Assembly: GCA_016218665.1 (NCBI GenBank)
Contig: JACRDI010000024.1
Location: forward strand, 1 to 64,000
DNA length: 64,000 nt
From: Desulfovibrio sp.
GTDB lineage: Bacteria; Desulfobacterota; Desulfovibrionia; Desulfovibrionales; Desulfovibrionaceae
Direction of reading: 5' to 3'
Position numbers and translations under genes: made by a program. Each line of letters starts with the position of its first letter. Within the stretch, counting starts at the first letter, position 1. Shown one piece after another: positions 1 through 8,326 of this stretch. Under the pieces are notes generated by a model. That model was not told the origin of the DNA. It saw nothing but the letters and a program-made list of their open reading frames with translations, and searched no databases.

Positions 1-50
1 ATGCGTTCGCAACGCATAGGCCAGGGGTTCAATCCCCCTCATCTCCACCA
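1..50 (+). tRNA. 3' end of a tRNA (or tmRNA) gene, cut by the window edge
   Basis: The first 50 bases end in a T arm (stem AGGGG, loop TTCAATC, stem CCCCT), a 7-base acceptor strand CATCTCC, discriminator A and an encoded CCA at 48-50. Before it lies a hairpin ATGCGTT/AACGCAT with a CGC loop, which could be part of a long variable arm or of a tmRNA pseudoknot region. Five bases separate that hairpin from the T stem, which does not fit a standard class II tRNA well, so tmRNA is a real alternative. The 5' part lies outside the window, so identity and anticodon cannot be read. Confidence 0.7.
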
Positions 51-57
51 AAGAAAT

Positions 58-93
58 AAGGCCCTTACGGATGATTTCCGCAGGGGCCTTTTT
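58..93 (+). terminator. Rho-independent terminator after the tRNA-like gene
   Basis: The arms AAGGCCC (58-64) and GGGCCTT (84-90) pair and are followed by a T run. It starts eight bases after the encoded CCA, as expected for the terminator of the RNA gene. Confidence 0.8.
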
Positions 94-154
94 CGTTGGG
101 ACATATTTCTGGGACATACCAGAAAATCTATATAAATAATAAGTCGGCAACGCA

Positions 155-187
155 ATTTGGCACTGATCAGCGCGCGATTCGGCACTG
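155..187 (+). repeat. 11-bp direct repeat pair, ATTTGGCACTG / ATTCGGCACTG
   Basis: The two copies (155-165 and 177-187) differ at one base and are spaced 22 bp start to start, about two helical turns. They look like a protein-binding repeat or the terminal repeats of a transposon end such as IS21-type ends. That last identification is a guess. Confidence 0.45.
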
Positions 188-237
188 CCTGTCCTGCCCA
201 AAACGATGTTTGTTGAGCACATGGGCAGGACAGGCAG
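185..237. repeat. Perfect 16-bp inverted repeat with 21-nt spacer
   Basis: CTGCCTGTCCTGCCCA at 185-200 is exactly complementary to TGGGCAGGACAGGCAG at 222-237. The left arm overlaps the end of the second GGCACTG direct repeat. There is no T run, so it is not an ordinary terminator. It could be a mobile-element remnant, a recombination site or a structured RNA. Confidence 0.6.
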
Positions 238-450
238 GTGAAGACATTAATCGATCAATTCAGCCTTGAGAGCGCGCCACGCGCGCACCGCAGCCAGCCC
301 AAGGGCACGGCTGGTGAACGAGCGCAGCATCTCAGGATTCCTCGCTTTGTGATTCTCTTCTGCGCGGCGCCTTGCGGAAGGATGTGCGCATGGCCGCACG
401 ACAGGTCTGTTCCCTTGCGGGGAGCCCCATGGCCTTGCCCGGAAGCAGGA

Positions 451-483
451 AAAGCCCCTTGCGAGGGGGTCGCAAGGGGCTTT
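451..483. terminator. Strong 13-bp hairpin, possibly bidirectional terminator
   Basis: AAAGCCCCTTGCG (451-463) pairs perfectly with CGCAAGGGGCTTT (471-483) around a 7-base loop. The A/T ends on both sides give short T runs in either direction. It lies downstream of the leftward sugar cluster and could end its transcript. Confidence 0.55.
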
Positions 484-603
484 GGGTTGGCGAGGCCCAA
501 GGGGGGCGGGGCCTCGGCGGGAAGGGGCCCGGAGAGGGCTTTGGGGGGGCGATGTCAGGAAGATCCTTGCAGAACAGCGGGCTCCCTGAAAGCCGGGGAA
601 TTC

Positions 604-639
604 GCCAGCCAGACCGGGCAATTGCCCGGCCTGACTGGC
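604..639. repeat. 36-bp near-perfect palindrome downstream of the dehydratase gene
   Basis: The arms 604-621 and 622-639 match at 16 of 18 positions with no loop. It lies 75 bases beyond the stop of the leftward dehydratase gene. It may help end that transcript, but no T run follows in either direction. Confidence 0.45.
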
Positions 640-713
640 TCAACGGAGTGTGGGTCGCCCACTTGAGGCCAGGATCATGAAACGGATGAGGCGCATACTT
701 TCAGCGAACGCTC

Positions 714-1814
714 CTATTCGACAACGAGATGCAGCAGCGCCTCGCGTCCGATGCGTTCCCAGTCCCAGTCGATGCCGAGGCCGGGCGTTTCGGAGGGATG
801 CGCATAGCCCTCCGCAATGGTCACGCCGCTGCGGGTGATGCTGTCGAGCTGCGGGATGTATTCCAGCCAGAGGCTGTTGCGCACCGCACAGCACAGCGAA
901 ACGTGCAATTCCATCAAGAAATGGGGACAGACGAACTTGTTGAAGCACTCGGCCATGTGGGCGACCTTGAGCCACGGCGTGATGCCGCCGATGCGCGCGA
1001 CGTCGACCTGGATGATGTCCGCGGCGTTGGCCTGCAGGTATTCCTTGAAGTGGTGGATCGAATAGATGGACTCGCCGACGGCGATGGGAATGCGGCTCTG
1101 CTCGCAAAGCACGCGGTGGGAATCGACATCGTGGGCCAGGAACGGCTCCTCCACCCAGGACAGGTCGAGGTGCTCCAGCAGGGCCAGGCGCTGCTTGGCT
1201 TCCGAATAGCGGAACGCCTGGTTGCAGTCGGTCATGATGCAGTAGTCATCGCCCACCGCTTCCCGGACAGCCTCCAGGCGCTCCACGTCACGGCTGGCCT
1301 GCGGCGAGCCGATCTTGACCTTTGACCCGCCGAAGCCCTGGCGCTTGACCTCGAGCGCATCGGCGACAAGCTCCTCCGTGCTCAGGTGGAGCCAGCCGCC
1401 TTCTGTCGTGTACAGGCGGATGCGCTTGTGCGCGCCGCCGGCCAGCCTGTACAATGGCAATCCGGCCCGCCGGCACCGCAGGTCCCAGAGGGCGGTGTCG
1501 ATGGCGGCAAGGGCGAGCGAGGTGATGGCCCCCACCGAGGTGGCGTGCGTCGAGAACAGAAGCGACTGCCAAATCTGCTCGACCATGGTTGCGTCGCAAC
1601 CAATGAGGCGCGGCAGGAGATGGTCCTTGAGCAGCGCGACGACCGACGAGCCGCCGGTGCCGATGGTGTAGCTGTAGCCCTCGCCGATTTCATTGTCTTC
1701 CGTGGTCAGGCGGACGATGGGCGTTTCCTGGGACTCGAACGATTGTATGGCGTCGGTACGTTTGACCTTGGGTTTCAGGTCGACGAGAAAGACCTCGGCT
1801 TTGACGATTTTCAT
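714..1814 (-). CDS. Enolase-superfamily sugar acid dehydratase (mandelate racemase/muconate lactonizing type)
   Basis: The 366-residue protein has the full mandelate racemase subgroup layout: an N-terminal capping domain, a KVK motif (165-167), metal ligands near D195, E222 and E248, and an Asp/His dyad (D271 in VDVARIGG, H298 in CPHF). Family members remove water from aldonates or aldarates to give 2-keto-3-deoxy acids, or act as racemases. The start was placed at the second methionine because AGAGGG sits just upstream of it. It is the last gene of the leftward sugar cluster. The substrate is not readable; an L-fuconate, galactonate or galactarate-like acid is inferred from the neighbours. 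Confidence 0.85.
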   Translation of the reverse strand: MKIVKAEVFLVDLKPKVKRTDAIQSFESQETPIVRLTTEDNEIGEGYSYTIGTGGSSVVALLKDHLLPRLIGCDATMVEQIWQSLLFSTHATSVGAITSLALAAIDTALWDLRCRRAGLPLYRLAGGAHKRIRLYTTEGGWLHLSTEELVADALEVKRQGFGGSKVKIGSPQASRDVERLEAVREAVGDDYCIMTDCNQAFRYSEAKQRLALLEHLDLSWVEEPFLAHDVDSHRVLCEQSRIPIAVGESIYSIHHFKEYLQANAADIIQVDVARIGGITPWLKVAHMAECFNKFVCPHFLMELHVSLCCAVRNSLWLEYIPQLDSITRSGVTIAEGYAHPSETPGLGIDWDWERIGREALLHLVVE

Positions 1815-1895
1815 GTTTCCCTCTGTGCGTACGAATGGATGCTCTGGCGGCACGGCGCCCGTTTCATGCGCCCGTGGCCGCCGGTTCAGGTTCCT

Positions 1896-2891
1896 CTACT
1901 CGATACCAATCCGCGCAAGCTCGGTCCACAGGCTTTCGGGGATATCCAGCGCGGCCCACTCGAAGTTGCTGACCGCCTGTTCAATGGATTTCACGCCGCA
2001 GGCAACGGTCACGACGCTGGGATTGCGCAGCGGGAACTGCAACGCCGCCGCGCCGATGGGCACATCGTGCGCCCGGCAGATGTCGTTGATCTGGGCGACC
2101 TTGGCGAGCACTTCGGCCGGCACCTGGCCGTACTCGTAGGTTGTCTTCTTCTTGCCGGAGGCGGCGAGAACCCCTGTTGCAAAGGGGGCCGCCACGGAAA
2201 CCGACACGTTGTGGGCCAGGCACTTGCTGAAAAAGGCCTCGCGCTTGGTTTCGAGCAGGTTGTAACGATTGGCGAACATGAAGATGTCCGGCTTTCCGTG
2301 ATCCATCACTTCCATCAGGATCTCTTCTTCGTTGGCGCCGACGCCCCAGGCCTTGATCTCGCCGGCCGCCTTCAGCTCGTCCAGCGCCTTGAAGCCCGAG
2401 TCGCACAGCGCCTTGAAGTGCGCCCGTTCGACTTCTGTTTTGCCATGGGTGTAGGTGCCGACATCGTGGACATACAGGATGTCGATGCGCCGCGCGCCGA
2501 GGCGCTGGATCGAATCCTCGTACGAGCGCATGATGCCGTCGTACGAGTAGTCGTATTTACGATTGAACGGGTTCTCATTGTAGAAGAAGTCGCCCGCTTC
2601 CACACCAGGCTGGTCCTTGCGGGAAACGAGCAGGCGCCCGACCTTGGTCGAAAGGACGTAGTCCTGGCGGTCCAGCCCGCGCAGGCCGAGGCCGAGGCGC
2701 AATTCCGACAGGCCGCTGCCGTAGTGCGGGGCCGTGTCGAAGCTGCGCCACCCGACTTCGATCGCCTTCTCGACGACGGAAAGGGCTTCGGTGTTGGTGA
2801 GTTCCCGGAACAGGTTGCCGATGCTCGCACCGCCGAAGGTCAGGCTGGGAATCGCCAGCCCGGCGCTCTTGATAACGTTGACTCGGATCAT
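1896..2891 (-). CDS. Aldo/keto reductase, likely aldose 1-dehydrogenase type
   Basis: The 331-residue protein is an (alpha/beta)8 aldo/keto reductase. It shows the catalytic set Asp52 and Tyr57 in FDTAPHYGSG, Lys83 in STKVGR and a His in LYVHDV. The overall sequence resembles the D-threo-aldose/L-fucose 1-dehydrogenase branch, which oxidises the sugar C1 to a lactone with NAD(P)+. That fits the lactonase, dehydratase and aldolase genes in the same run. It is cytoplasmic with no signal peptide. A general aldehyde reductase role cannot be excluded. Confidence 0.82.
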   Translation of the reverse strand: MIRVNVIKSAGLAIPSLTFGGASIGNLFRELTNTEALSVVEKAIEVGWRSFDTAPHYGSGLSELRLGLGLRGLDRQDYVLSTKVGRLLVSRKDQPGVEAGDFFYNENPFNRKYDYSYDGIMRSYEDSIQRLGARRIDILYVHDVGTYTHGKTEVERAHFKALCDSGFKALDELKAAGEIKAWGVGANEEEILMEVMDHGKPDIFMFANRYNLLETKREAFFSKCLAHNVSVSVAAPFATGVLAASGKKKTTYEYGQVPAEVLAKVAQINDICRAHDVPIGAAALQFPLRNPSVVTVACGVKSIEQAVSNFEWAALDIPESLWTELARIGIE

Positions 2892-2930
2892 AGCTTCTGC
2901 CTCCGTTTAGGTGTGTTCCATACCCGGCGA

Positions 2931-4313
2931 TCAGGCGTTCGTCGCCTCTGTTTCGCGACATTCAGGACATGCGGCGTTGCCGCTGTTGCGGAAGATCAGC
3001 TTGATGAGCACCAGCACGACAACCGTCGCCGCCGCGACGATCAGGCTGGCGAGGAGCGGCCCGGTGCCTTCGAGCAGCGCGAAGATCTTGTAGAAGATGT
3101 AGCTCATGGCGTGCGAACCGCCGTCGATGGAAGACGCGGTCATCTGCTGCGGCACTTCCAGCCCGGCCTTGGACGCCAGTGCGTGCGTCACGTCGGCCAG
3201 GTCGGTTCCGAAGAGCAGGATGCCGCAAACGATGAGCGTGCCGTTGATGAGCCCGCGGAACATGTTGCCGTTGCACGCAATGGTGCCGAAGACGACAAAC
3301 ATCGGCAAATACGGGATGTCGGCAAAGGGCATCATGGTATTGCCGGGCAGCACGGTGCTGATCAGGATGGCCAGGGGCACCATCAGGATGCCGACGGAGA
3401 GAACGGCCGGGTTCTTGAACGTGACCTCGCCGCTGATGCCGAAGTACAGGTTCTTGTTCGGGAAGCGCCTTTTGACCCATTCGGCCGCCGTTTCCGTGAT
3501 CGGCACCAGCCCGCTGACGAGTATGCCGGCCATGGTCGGCAGCAGCACCATAACGGCGGCGAAATTGACGCCGCTCCGGACGACCTCGTTGAAGGGCAGA
3601 CGCGCCAGCGCGCCGATCAGGACGCCGAGGATCGCGCCCATGGCAAGCGGGCTGCCGAAAAATCCAAGCCTGGCCTCGATCTTCGTCAGGTTCAGGTCGA
3701 TGCGGTTGAGGACCGGAATCCGGTCGATGATCTTGTCCATCAGGAAGGCGAACGGCGCCCAGGCGACGATTTCGGCCTGGGTCACGGTAATGTTCGGCGT
3801 TCCACAGAACGTTTGCAGGCGGGGCGCCACGTAGTCGGCGATCTTGATGGTCACGACGAACGTGATCCAGCCGGCAAAGACACCGACCCAGAACGAGCCG
3901 GTGAACTGCTCGACGATGATTCCGGCAAAGACGAAGTGCCAGTAGTTCCAGAAGTCGACGTTGAGCGTCTGTGTCGTGTTGGTCGAAATCATGACCAGAT
4001 TGGTCGCGAAGCACAGGGCGTAGATGACCGGCAGGGAGAGCGAGGAGAGGCTGAACGCGCTGATCAGGGGCCAGCCAAGATCGAGCGAGGCGTAGTGAAG
4101 ATCCAGGCTCTTCACCATGGCCTCGGTGGAACCGGAAAGGGACTTGACCATGAAGCCGATCAGCAGCGACAGGCCGACATAGCCGATGCCGACCGTCATG
4201 GCGTTTTTCGCTGCCGGACCGGGCCTGGAGCCGAAAATCATGGCAATGGTGAACATGATCAAAGGGACAACCACAGCCGGGCCTAGGCCCAATATGTATT
4301 TGACGATCTCCAT
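2931..4313 (-). CDS. PTS galactitol-type EIIC membrane component, orphan
   Basis: The 460-residue hydrophobic protein has about a dozen predicted membrane segments and resembles GatC, the EIIC component of galactitol-type phosphotransferase systems. The start is the methionine of MEIVKY, preceded by AGGAG; upstream in-frame codons are not protein-like. No EIIA or EIIB gene, and no enzyme I or HPr, is visible in this window, so the usual phosphorylation partners are missing locally. It may work with partners encoded elsewhere or as a plain transporter or facilitator. It sits between the aldo/keto reductase and lactonase genes. Confidence 0.85.
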   Translation of the reverse strand: MEIVKYILGLGPAVVVPLIMFTIAMIFGSRPGPAAKNAMTVGIGYVGLSLLIGFMVKSLSGSTEAMVKSLDLHYASLDLGWPLISAFSLSSLSLPVIYALCFATNLVMISTNTTQTLNVDFWNYWHFVFAGIIVEQFTGSFWVGVFAGWITFVVTIKIADYVAPRLQTFCGTPNITVTQAEIVAWAPFAFLMDKIIDRIPVLNRIDLNLTKIEARLGFFGSPLAMGAILGVLIGALARLPFNEVVRSGVNFAAVMVLLPTMAGILVSGLVPITETAAEWVKRRFPNKNLYFGISGEVTFKNPAVLSVGILMVPLAILISTVLPGNTMMPFADIPYLPMFVVFGTIACNGNMFRGLINGTLIVCGILLFGTDLADVTHALASKAGLEVPQQMTASSIDGGSHAMSYIFYKIFALLEGTGPLLASLIVAAATVVVLVLIKLIFRNSGNAACPECRETEATNA

Positions 4314-4351
4314 CTCAAAGCTCCTCTTGTCCCATTGTTGTTTGCGTTTGC

Positions 4352-5197
4352 CTACCCATCCGCCAGGCCGTAAACATGCTTGGCGTTCAGCGCGAAGAAC
4401 TTGTCCTGTTCGGCCGCAGGCTTTGCGGCCACATATTCCGCGCACAGGCCAAGCACGCTCTTGTACTGCGCCGCCAGCAAAGACACCGGCCAGTCGGAGC
4501 CGTACAGCACGCGATCCGGGCCGAAGGCCTCGAACACGGTGGCCATGTACGGTTCGATGTCGCCGTAGGACCAGTTCTGGTGATCGGCTTCCGTGACCAT
4601 GCCTGAAAGCTTGCAGGAAACGTTGCCGTGCGCGCGCGCGATGCGCGTGAGCGTGTTCCGCCACGGCAGGAGCACACGGTTGCGGATGTCCGGCTTGGCG
4701 ATGTGCTCGATCACGAAAGCGACATCCGGGCAGGCGGCGATGAGCGTTTCCGCGGCTTCAAGCTGGCTCGCGGTGATCAGCAGCTCGTACACGAGCCCGT
4801 GCCTGCCCACCGTGCGCACGCCGGCGATGAAGTCCTGCTCCGTCAGGTGTTCCGGGGGCAGCCCCTGAGACATGTAGCGGATGCCCTTGAGCTTTGCGGA
4901 GCGCCGGGCGAGAGTTTCCAGGTCGGCCGCCACGGCGCTGCCCGCCGCGACATTGGCCCAGCCGATGACCCCCCGCACCACGGGTTCGTCCTCGGCGATG
5001 CCGAGGAGCCAGAGCGTCTCATCGAGCGTGGGCACCGCCTGCACGAGAATGCTGCCGGAGACCCCGCTCGCCGAGAGCACCTCCTTCAGGTCCGTGATCG
5101 AGAAGTCGCGGTGAATGGCGCAGCCCTCGGGAATCCACGAGAAGTGCTTCTCGTCGAGGGTCCAGAGATGGTTGTGCGTGTCGATGATCGTGTTCAT
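4352..5197 (-). CDS. Amidohydrolase, COG3618-type sugar lactonase
   Basis: The 281-residue protein opens with THNHLW, the metal-binding HxH motif (H8, H10) of the amidohydrolase superfamily. It ends with the strand containing YGSDWP, whose Asp is catalytic in the family. COG3618 members hydrolyse sugar lactones such as L-fucono- or L-rhamnono-lactone. Two close ATG codons exist; the inner one was chosen because GGAGG lies six bases before it, whereas it abuts the outer ATG. In this cluster it would open the lactone made by the aldo/keto reductase to give the acid for the dehydratases. Confidence 0.82.
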   Translation of the reverse strand: MNTIIDTHNHLWTLDEKHFSWIPEGCAIHRDFSITDLKEVLSASGVSGSILVQAVPTLDETLWLLGIAEDEPVVRGVIGWANVAAGSAVAADLETLARRSAKLKGIRYMSQGLPPEHLTEQDFIAGVRTVGRHGLVYELLITASQLEAAETLIAACPDVAFVIEHIAKPDIRNRVLLPWRNTLTRIARAHGNVSCKLSGMVTEADHQNWSYGDIEPYMATVFEAFGPDRVLYGSDWPVSLLAAQYKSVLGLCAEYVAAKPAAEQDKFFALNAKHVYGLADG

Positions 5198-5279
5198 GTG
5201 CATCCTCCGTCAGAGACCACTCACAGGGTTCGCGGCGCACAGCGCGTGGACCGCGTATCTGGCTGGCGCACCCCTTCTG

Positions 5280-6872
5280 CTACAGGTCCACCGACCGTTT
5301 CCAGAGCATGAAGTCGAACTGTTCCAGGCGGTCGGCCTTGGCCTTGTGATCGCCGCCCGCACAGGCCAGGGTGAGTTCGAACAGGCCGCGGGCTGTTTCT
5401 TCGAGCGGGGCGCCCTCGATGACCGGGCCGCAATCGTAGTCGATCATGTCGGCGAGCCGTTCCGCCATGGCCGTGTTGGTCGCCACCTTGAGCACGGGCA
5501 CGATGGGGTTGCCCGTGGGCGTGCCGAGCCCGGTGGTGAACAGGATAAGGTTGCAGCCGGCGGCCACCTGGGCGGTGACGGCCTCCACGTCGTTTCCGGG
5601 TGAGCAGGTCAGGGAAAGGCCCTGGACCGACATGGGCTCCGCATAGTCCAGCACCGCCTTGATGGGGGAACTGCCCCCCTTTCTTGCGGCCCCGGCGGAC
5701 TTGATCGCGTCCGTGGTCAGGCCGTCGTGGATGTTGCCCCAACTGGGGTTGTCGGCCATGGAGGTGCCGAAGAAGCCCGCCGTCCGCTCGTAGCGCTGCA
5801 TGAACTCCAGGAAGCGCTCCCGGTGGGCGGGGGTGACGCAGCGGTCGGCGATGCTGGCCTCGACGCCGTACAGCTCTGGAAACTCCGCCAGGTTGACCGC
5901 GCCGCCCAGCGCGACGACCCAGTCGGCCACCAGGCCCAGGGCCGGATTGGCGGAGATGCCGGAAAACCCGTCCGAGCCGCCGCATTTCATGCCGATCTTG
6001 AGTTCAGAGAGGGGCACGTCCGTGCGTCTGGAGCTGGCGGCCTCCGGCAGCAGGGCCAGGGTTTTCTCCAGGGCATTGCGCATCATGTCGGCCTCGCCCG
6101 CCCACTGCTGCCGGGTGTAGACCAGCACGGGCTTGCGGAAGCGCGGGTTGCGCTTGTGGAGCGCCTGCATGAAGGCCTCGGGTTGCAGCTTCTCGCAGCC
6201 GAGGCTGAACACGGTGACGCCCGCCACGTTGGGGTGGTCCGCGTAGGCGGCGAGGAGCCGTCCCAGGGTTTCGCAGTCGGAGGCAGCGCCTCCGCAGCCG
6301 CCTGTGACCGTGATGGCGCGCACGCCGTCGAGGCCCGGGAACAGGCGGGGGGGCGCGGCCAGGACCGGGCTTCCGGTCAGGCCGCGGGCGTGGTCGCCCA
6401 GGCTGTTGTCGGCATAGCCCAAGGCGCGGCCCAGCACGTCGGCCAGGCGCTGCGCGGCCCGGTTGACGCAGAAAACCAGGGGCAACACCAGCCAATAGTT
6501 GGCCGTCCCCACCCGTCCGTCATCCCGCACATGGCCCTTGAAGGTCCGCCCGGCATAGGCGGAAACGTCCGGCGGGCTCCACGCGGGCGGGGTGCCCGGC
6601 ACCACGCCGGGCGGGCGGCCGTAGTGGCGGATGTTGTCCACGGTGACGGCCTCGCCCGCAAGCAGCGGCCGCAGCGCCTTGCCCACGGGCGTTCCGTACA
6701 TGGTGACGCCGCCGCCCACGGGCACGTCCTCGGTGGTGAACTTGTGCTTGGCCGGTACGTCGGTGCGCAGCCGCAGTTCCATTCCCTGCCACTGGATGAC
6801 CTGGCCGGCACGCAGGTCCTGCAGGGCCACCATGAGATTGTCGGTCTCGTTGATTTTGAGCGCATGCCGCAT
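5280..6872 (-). CDS. UxaA-type altronate/sugar acid dehydratase, full length with SAF domain
   Basis: The 530-residue protein matches the full-length UxaA architecture: an N-terminal SAF-like domain (about 1-95), then the dehydratase body with Cys-rich motifs GGCGGAASDCET, LGCEK, GMKCGGSDGFSG and GNDVEAVT. Enzymes of this family use iron to dehydrate D-altronate or D-galactarate-type acids to 2-keto-3-deoxy acids. A GGAGG lies nine bases before the ATG. With an enolase-superfamily dehydratase also in the cluster, the two may act on different epimers or different sugars. The exact substrate is not readable. Confidence 0.88.
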   Translation of the reverse strand: MRHALKINETDNLMVALQDLRAGQVIQWQGMELRLRTDVPAKHKFTTEDVPVGGGVTMYGTPVGKALRPLLAGEAVTVDNIRHYGRPPGVVPGTPPAWSPPDVSAYAGRTFKGHVRDDGRVGTANYWLVLPLVFCVNRAAQRLADVLGRALGYADNSLGDHARGLTGSPVLAAPPRLFPGLDGVRAITVTGGCGGAASDCETLGRLLAAYADHPNVAGVTVFSLGCEKLQPEAFMQALHKRNPRFRKPVLVYTRQQWAGEADMMRNALEKTLALLPEAASSRRTDVPLSELKIGMKCGGSDGFSGISANPALGLVADWVVALGGAVNLAEFPELYGVEASIADRCVTPAHRERFLEFMQRYERTAGFFGTSMADNPSWGNIHDGLTTDAIKSAGAARKGGSSPIKAVLDYAEPMSVQGLSLTCSPGNDVEAVTAQVAAGCNLILFTTGLGTPTGNPIVPVLKVATNTAMAERLADMIDYDCGPVIEGAPLEETARGLFELTLACAGGDHKAKADRLEQFDFMLWKRSVDL

Positions 6873-6899
6873 GGAAGACCTCCGCGTTGCCGCCGCGCC

Positions 6900-8153
6900 T
6901 TACTGCGCTGCGGACTTCTGGCCGCACAGTCTGTTGTAGCGCTGGCCGTACAGGGCCACGAAGAGGAAGCAGAACACGGGCAGGCCGTAGGCCGTGGCGG
7001 TGTTGCCATAGGTGTCGGCCACCGCGCCCATGAGGATCGGCATGAGCGCCCCGCCCACGATGGACATGATCATGCAGGAGCTGCCGATCTTGGTCCTGGA
7101 CCCCAGGTGGCGCAGCCCCAGGGCGAAGATGGTGGGGAACATGATGGACATGAAGAAGAAGCAGGTGATGAGCGCGACCACGGAGACATACTGGATGCCC
7201 ATGAACACCACCACGCAGAGCAGGGCGCAGATGATGCCGTAGGCCGCCACGAGCCGCTCCGGGGCCACCTTCGTCATGGCCGCGGTGCCGACGAAGCGGC
7301 CGAGCAGGAAGCAGCCCAGGGCCACGGAGAGCAGGAACGCGCCGCGCTGGGAGGTGGCTCCCGGCAGGTACTCCACCGTGAGGTTGATGAAGAGCGCGGC
7401 AAGACCCACCTGCGCGGCGATGTAGAAGAAGTTGGCCAGCACGCCCCAGATGAATTCCCTGTGCGTGACGAGGGGCCTGCTGTCGGTCTCGGCCTTGTCG
7501 CCGCCGCTGTCCTTCTCGCGGATGTCGGGCAGCGCGGTGCGGGCGATGAACAGGGCCAGCAGCGTCACGACCACGCCGATGCCTACGTAGGTCTCCTTCA
7601 CCGCGCTCAGATCGGCCATGCCCGTGGCCGCGGCTCCGGAGTCGGCGCTGTTCGCCGCGGCGTAGAACATCACTCCGCCGAGCATGGGGCCCAAGAACTG
7701 GCCAACCCCGTTGAAGCACTGCGCCAGGTTCAGGCGCATGGCGGACGATTCCTCGGGGCCCAGGACCGTGGCGTAGGGGTTGGCCGCGGTCTCCAGCGCG
7801 CCGAGCCCCAGGGCCAGGATGAAGAAGGAGAAAAGGAAGAACGGGAAGCTGCCCTGGTCCGCCGCCGGGATGGTCAGGAACGCGCCCCCGGCAAAGAAGC
7901 ACAGGCCCAGGATGATGCCCGCCTTGTAGCCGAACCTGTTCATGAACAGGGCGGCCGGGATGGCGGCGACGAAATACGCGCCGAAATAGGCGAACTGGAT
8001 GTAGCCGGACTGGGCCTTGGTGACGTTCAGCACCTCCTGGAAGTGTTTGTTGAGCACGTCGACGAGGCCGTATGAAAGGCCCCACATGAAAAAGAGCACG
8101 GTGATGAGCGCAAGCGCACCCTTGAACTCCGGAGTCGTTATTTTCGACTTCAT
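6900..8153 (-). CDS. FucP-family sugar:proton symporter (MFS)
   Basis: The 417-residue protein has twelve predicted membrane helices and resembles the FucP (L-fucose/glucose/galactose:H+ symporter) branch of the major facilitator superfamily, with features such as FFMWGLSYGLVDVLN in helix 1. The start is the Met of MKSKIT, with GGGAGG upstream; longer in-frame extensions look non-coding. It is expected to import the unphosphorylated sugar across the inner membrane, which agrees with a pathway that begins with a C1 dehydrogenase instead of a kinase. Confidence 0.88.
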   Translation of the reverse strand: MKSKITTPEFKGALALITVLFFMWGLSYGLVDVLNKHFQEVLNVTKAQSGYIQFAYFGAYFVAAIPAALFMNRFGYKAGIILGLCFFAGGAFLTIPAADQGSFPFFLFSFFILALGLGALETAANPYATVLGPEESSAMRLNLAQCFNGVGQFLGPMLGGVMFYAAANSADSGAAATGMADLSAVKETYVGIGVVVTLLALFIARTALPDIREKDSGGDKAETDSRPLVTHREFIWGVLANFFYIAAQVGLAALFINLTVEYLPGATSQRGAFLLSVALGCFLLGRFVGTAAMTKVAPERLVAAYGIICALLCVVVFMGIQYVSVVALITCFFFMSIMFPTIFALGLRHLGSRTKIGSSCMIMSIVGGALMPILMGAVADTYGNTATAYGLPVFCFLFVALYGQRYNRLCGQKSAAQ

Positions 8154-8326
8154 GGTGTCCTCCCGGTTGGCGAAGAGCAGCCAGAGCGCTGCGGTCCGCA
8201 TAGGGTGGCCGGGGGGCTCAGCCCGGGGACGGCTGGCCCGCGACGGCCCGGTCAAGGCGCGTGTATTCTCCGTCCACCAAGAGCCCGCTGCCCGGTGACC
8301 CGGTCTTCATGTCGTAACCTCCCCGG

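Larger units (their letters stand above)
94..713. other. Gene-poor stretch with repeats and hairpins, possible element boundary
   Basis: No convincing gene is seen here. Several overlapping reading frames exist on both strands, but they are GC-rich, lack ribosome binding sites and resemble no family. The first 90 bases are markedly AT-rich for this genome and carry GGGACATA twice (98-105, 111-118). Further on are a paired direct repeat (155-187), a 16-bp inverted repeat (185-237) and two hairpins (451-483, 604-639). The location just after a tRNA-like 3' end suggests the edge or scar of an integrated element, but no integrase is present. Confidence 0.5.

Noticed and set aside
98-187. Short repeats as a CRISPR array
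   Set aside because: There are only two copies of each unit, units are too short, and no spacer structure or cas gene is present.
238-680. Several overlapping reading frames on both strands
   Set aside because: They are products of high GC, have no ribosome binding sites, contain strong hairpins inside (451-483, 604-639) and resemble no protein family.
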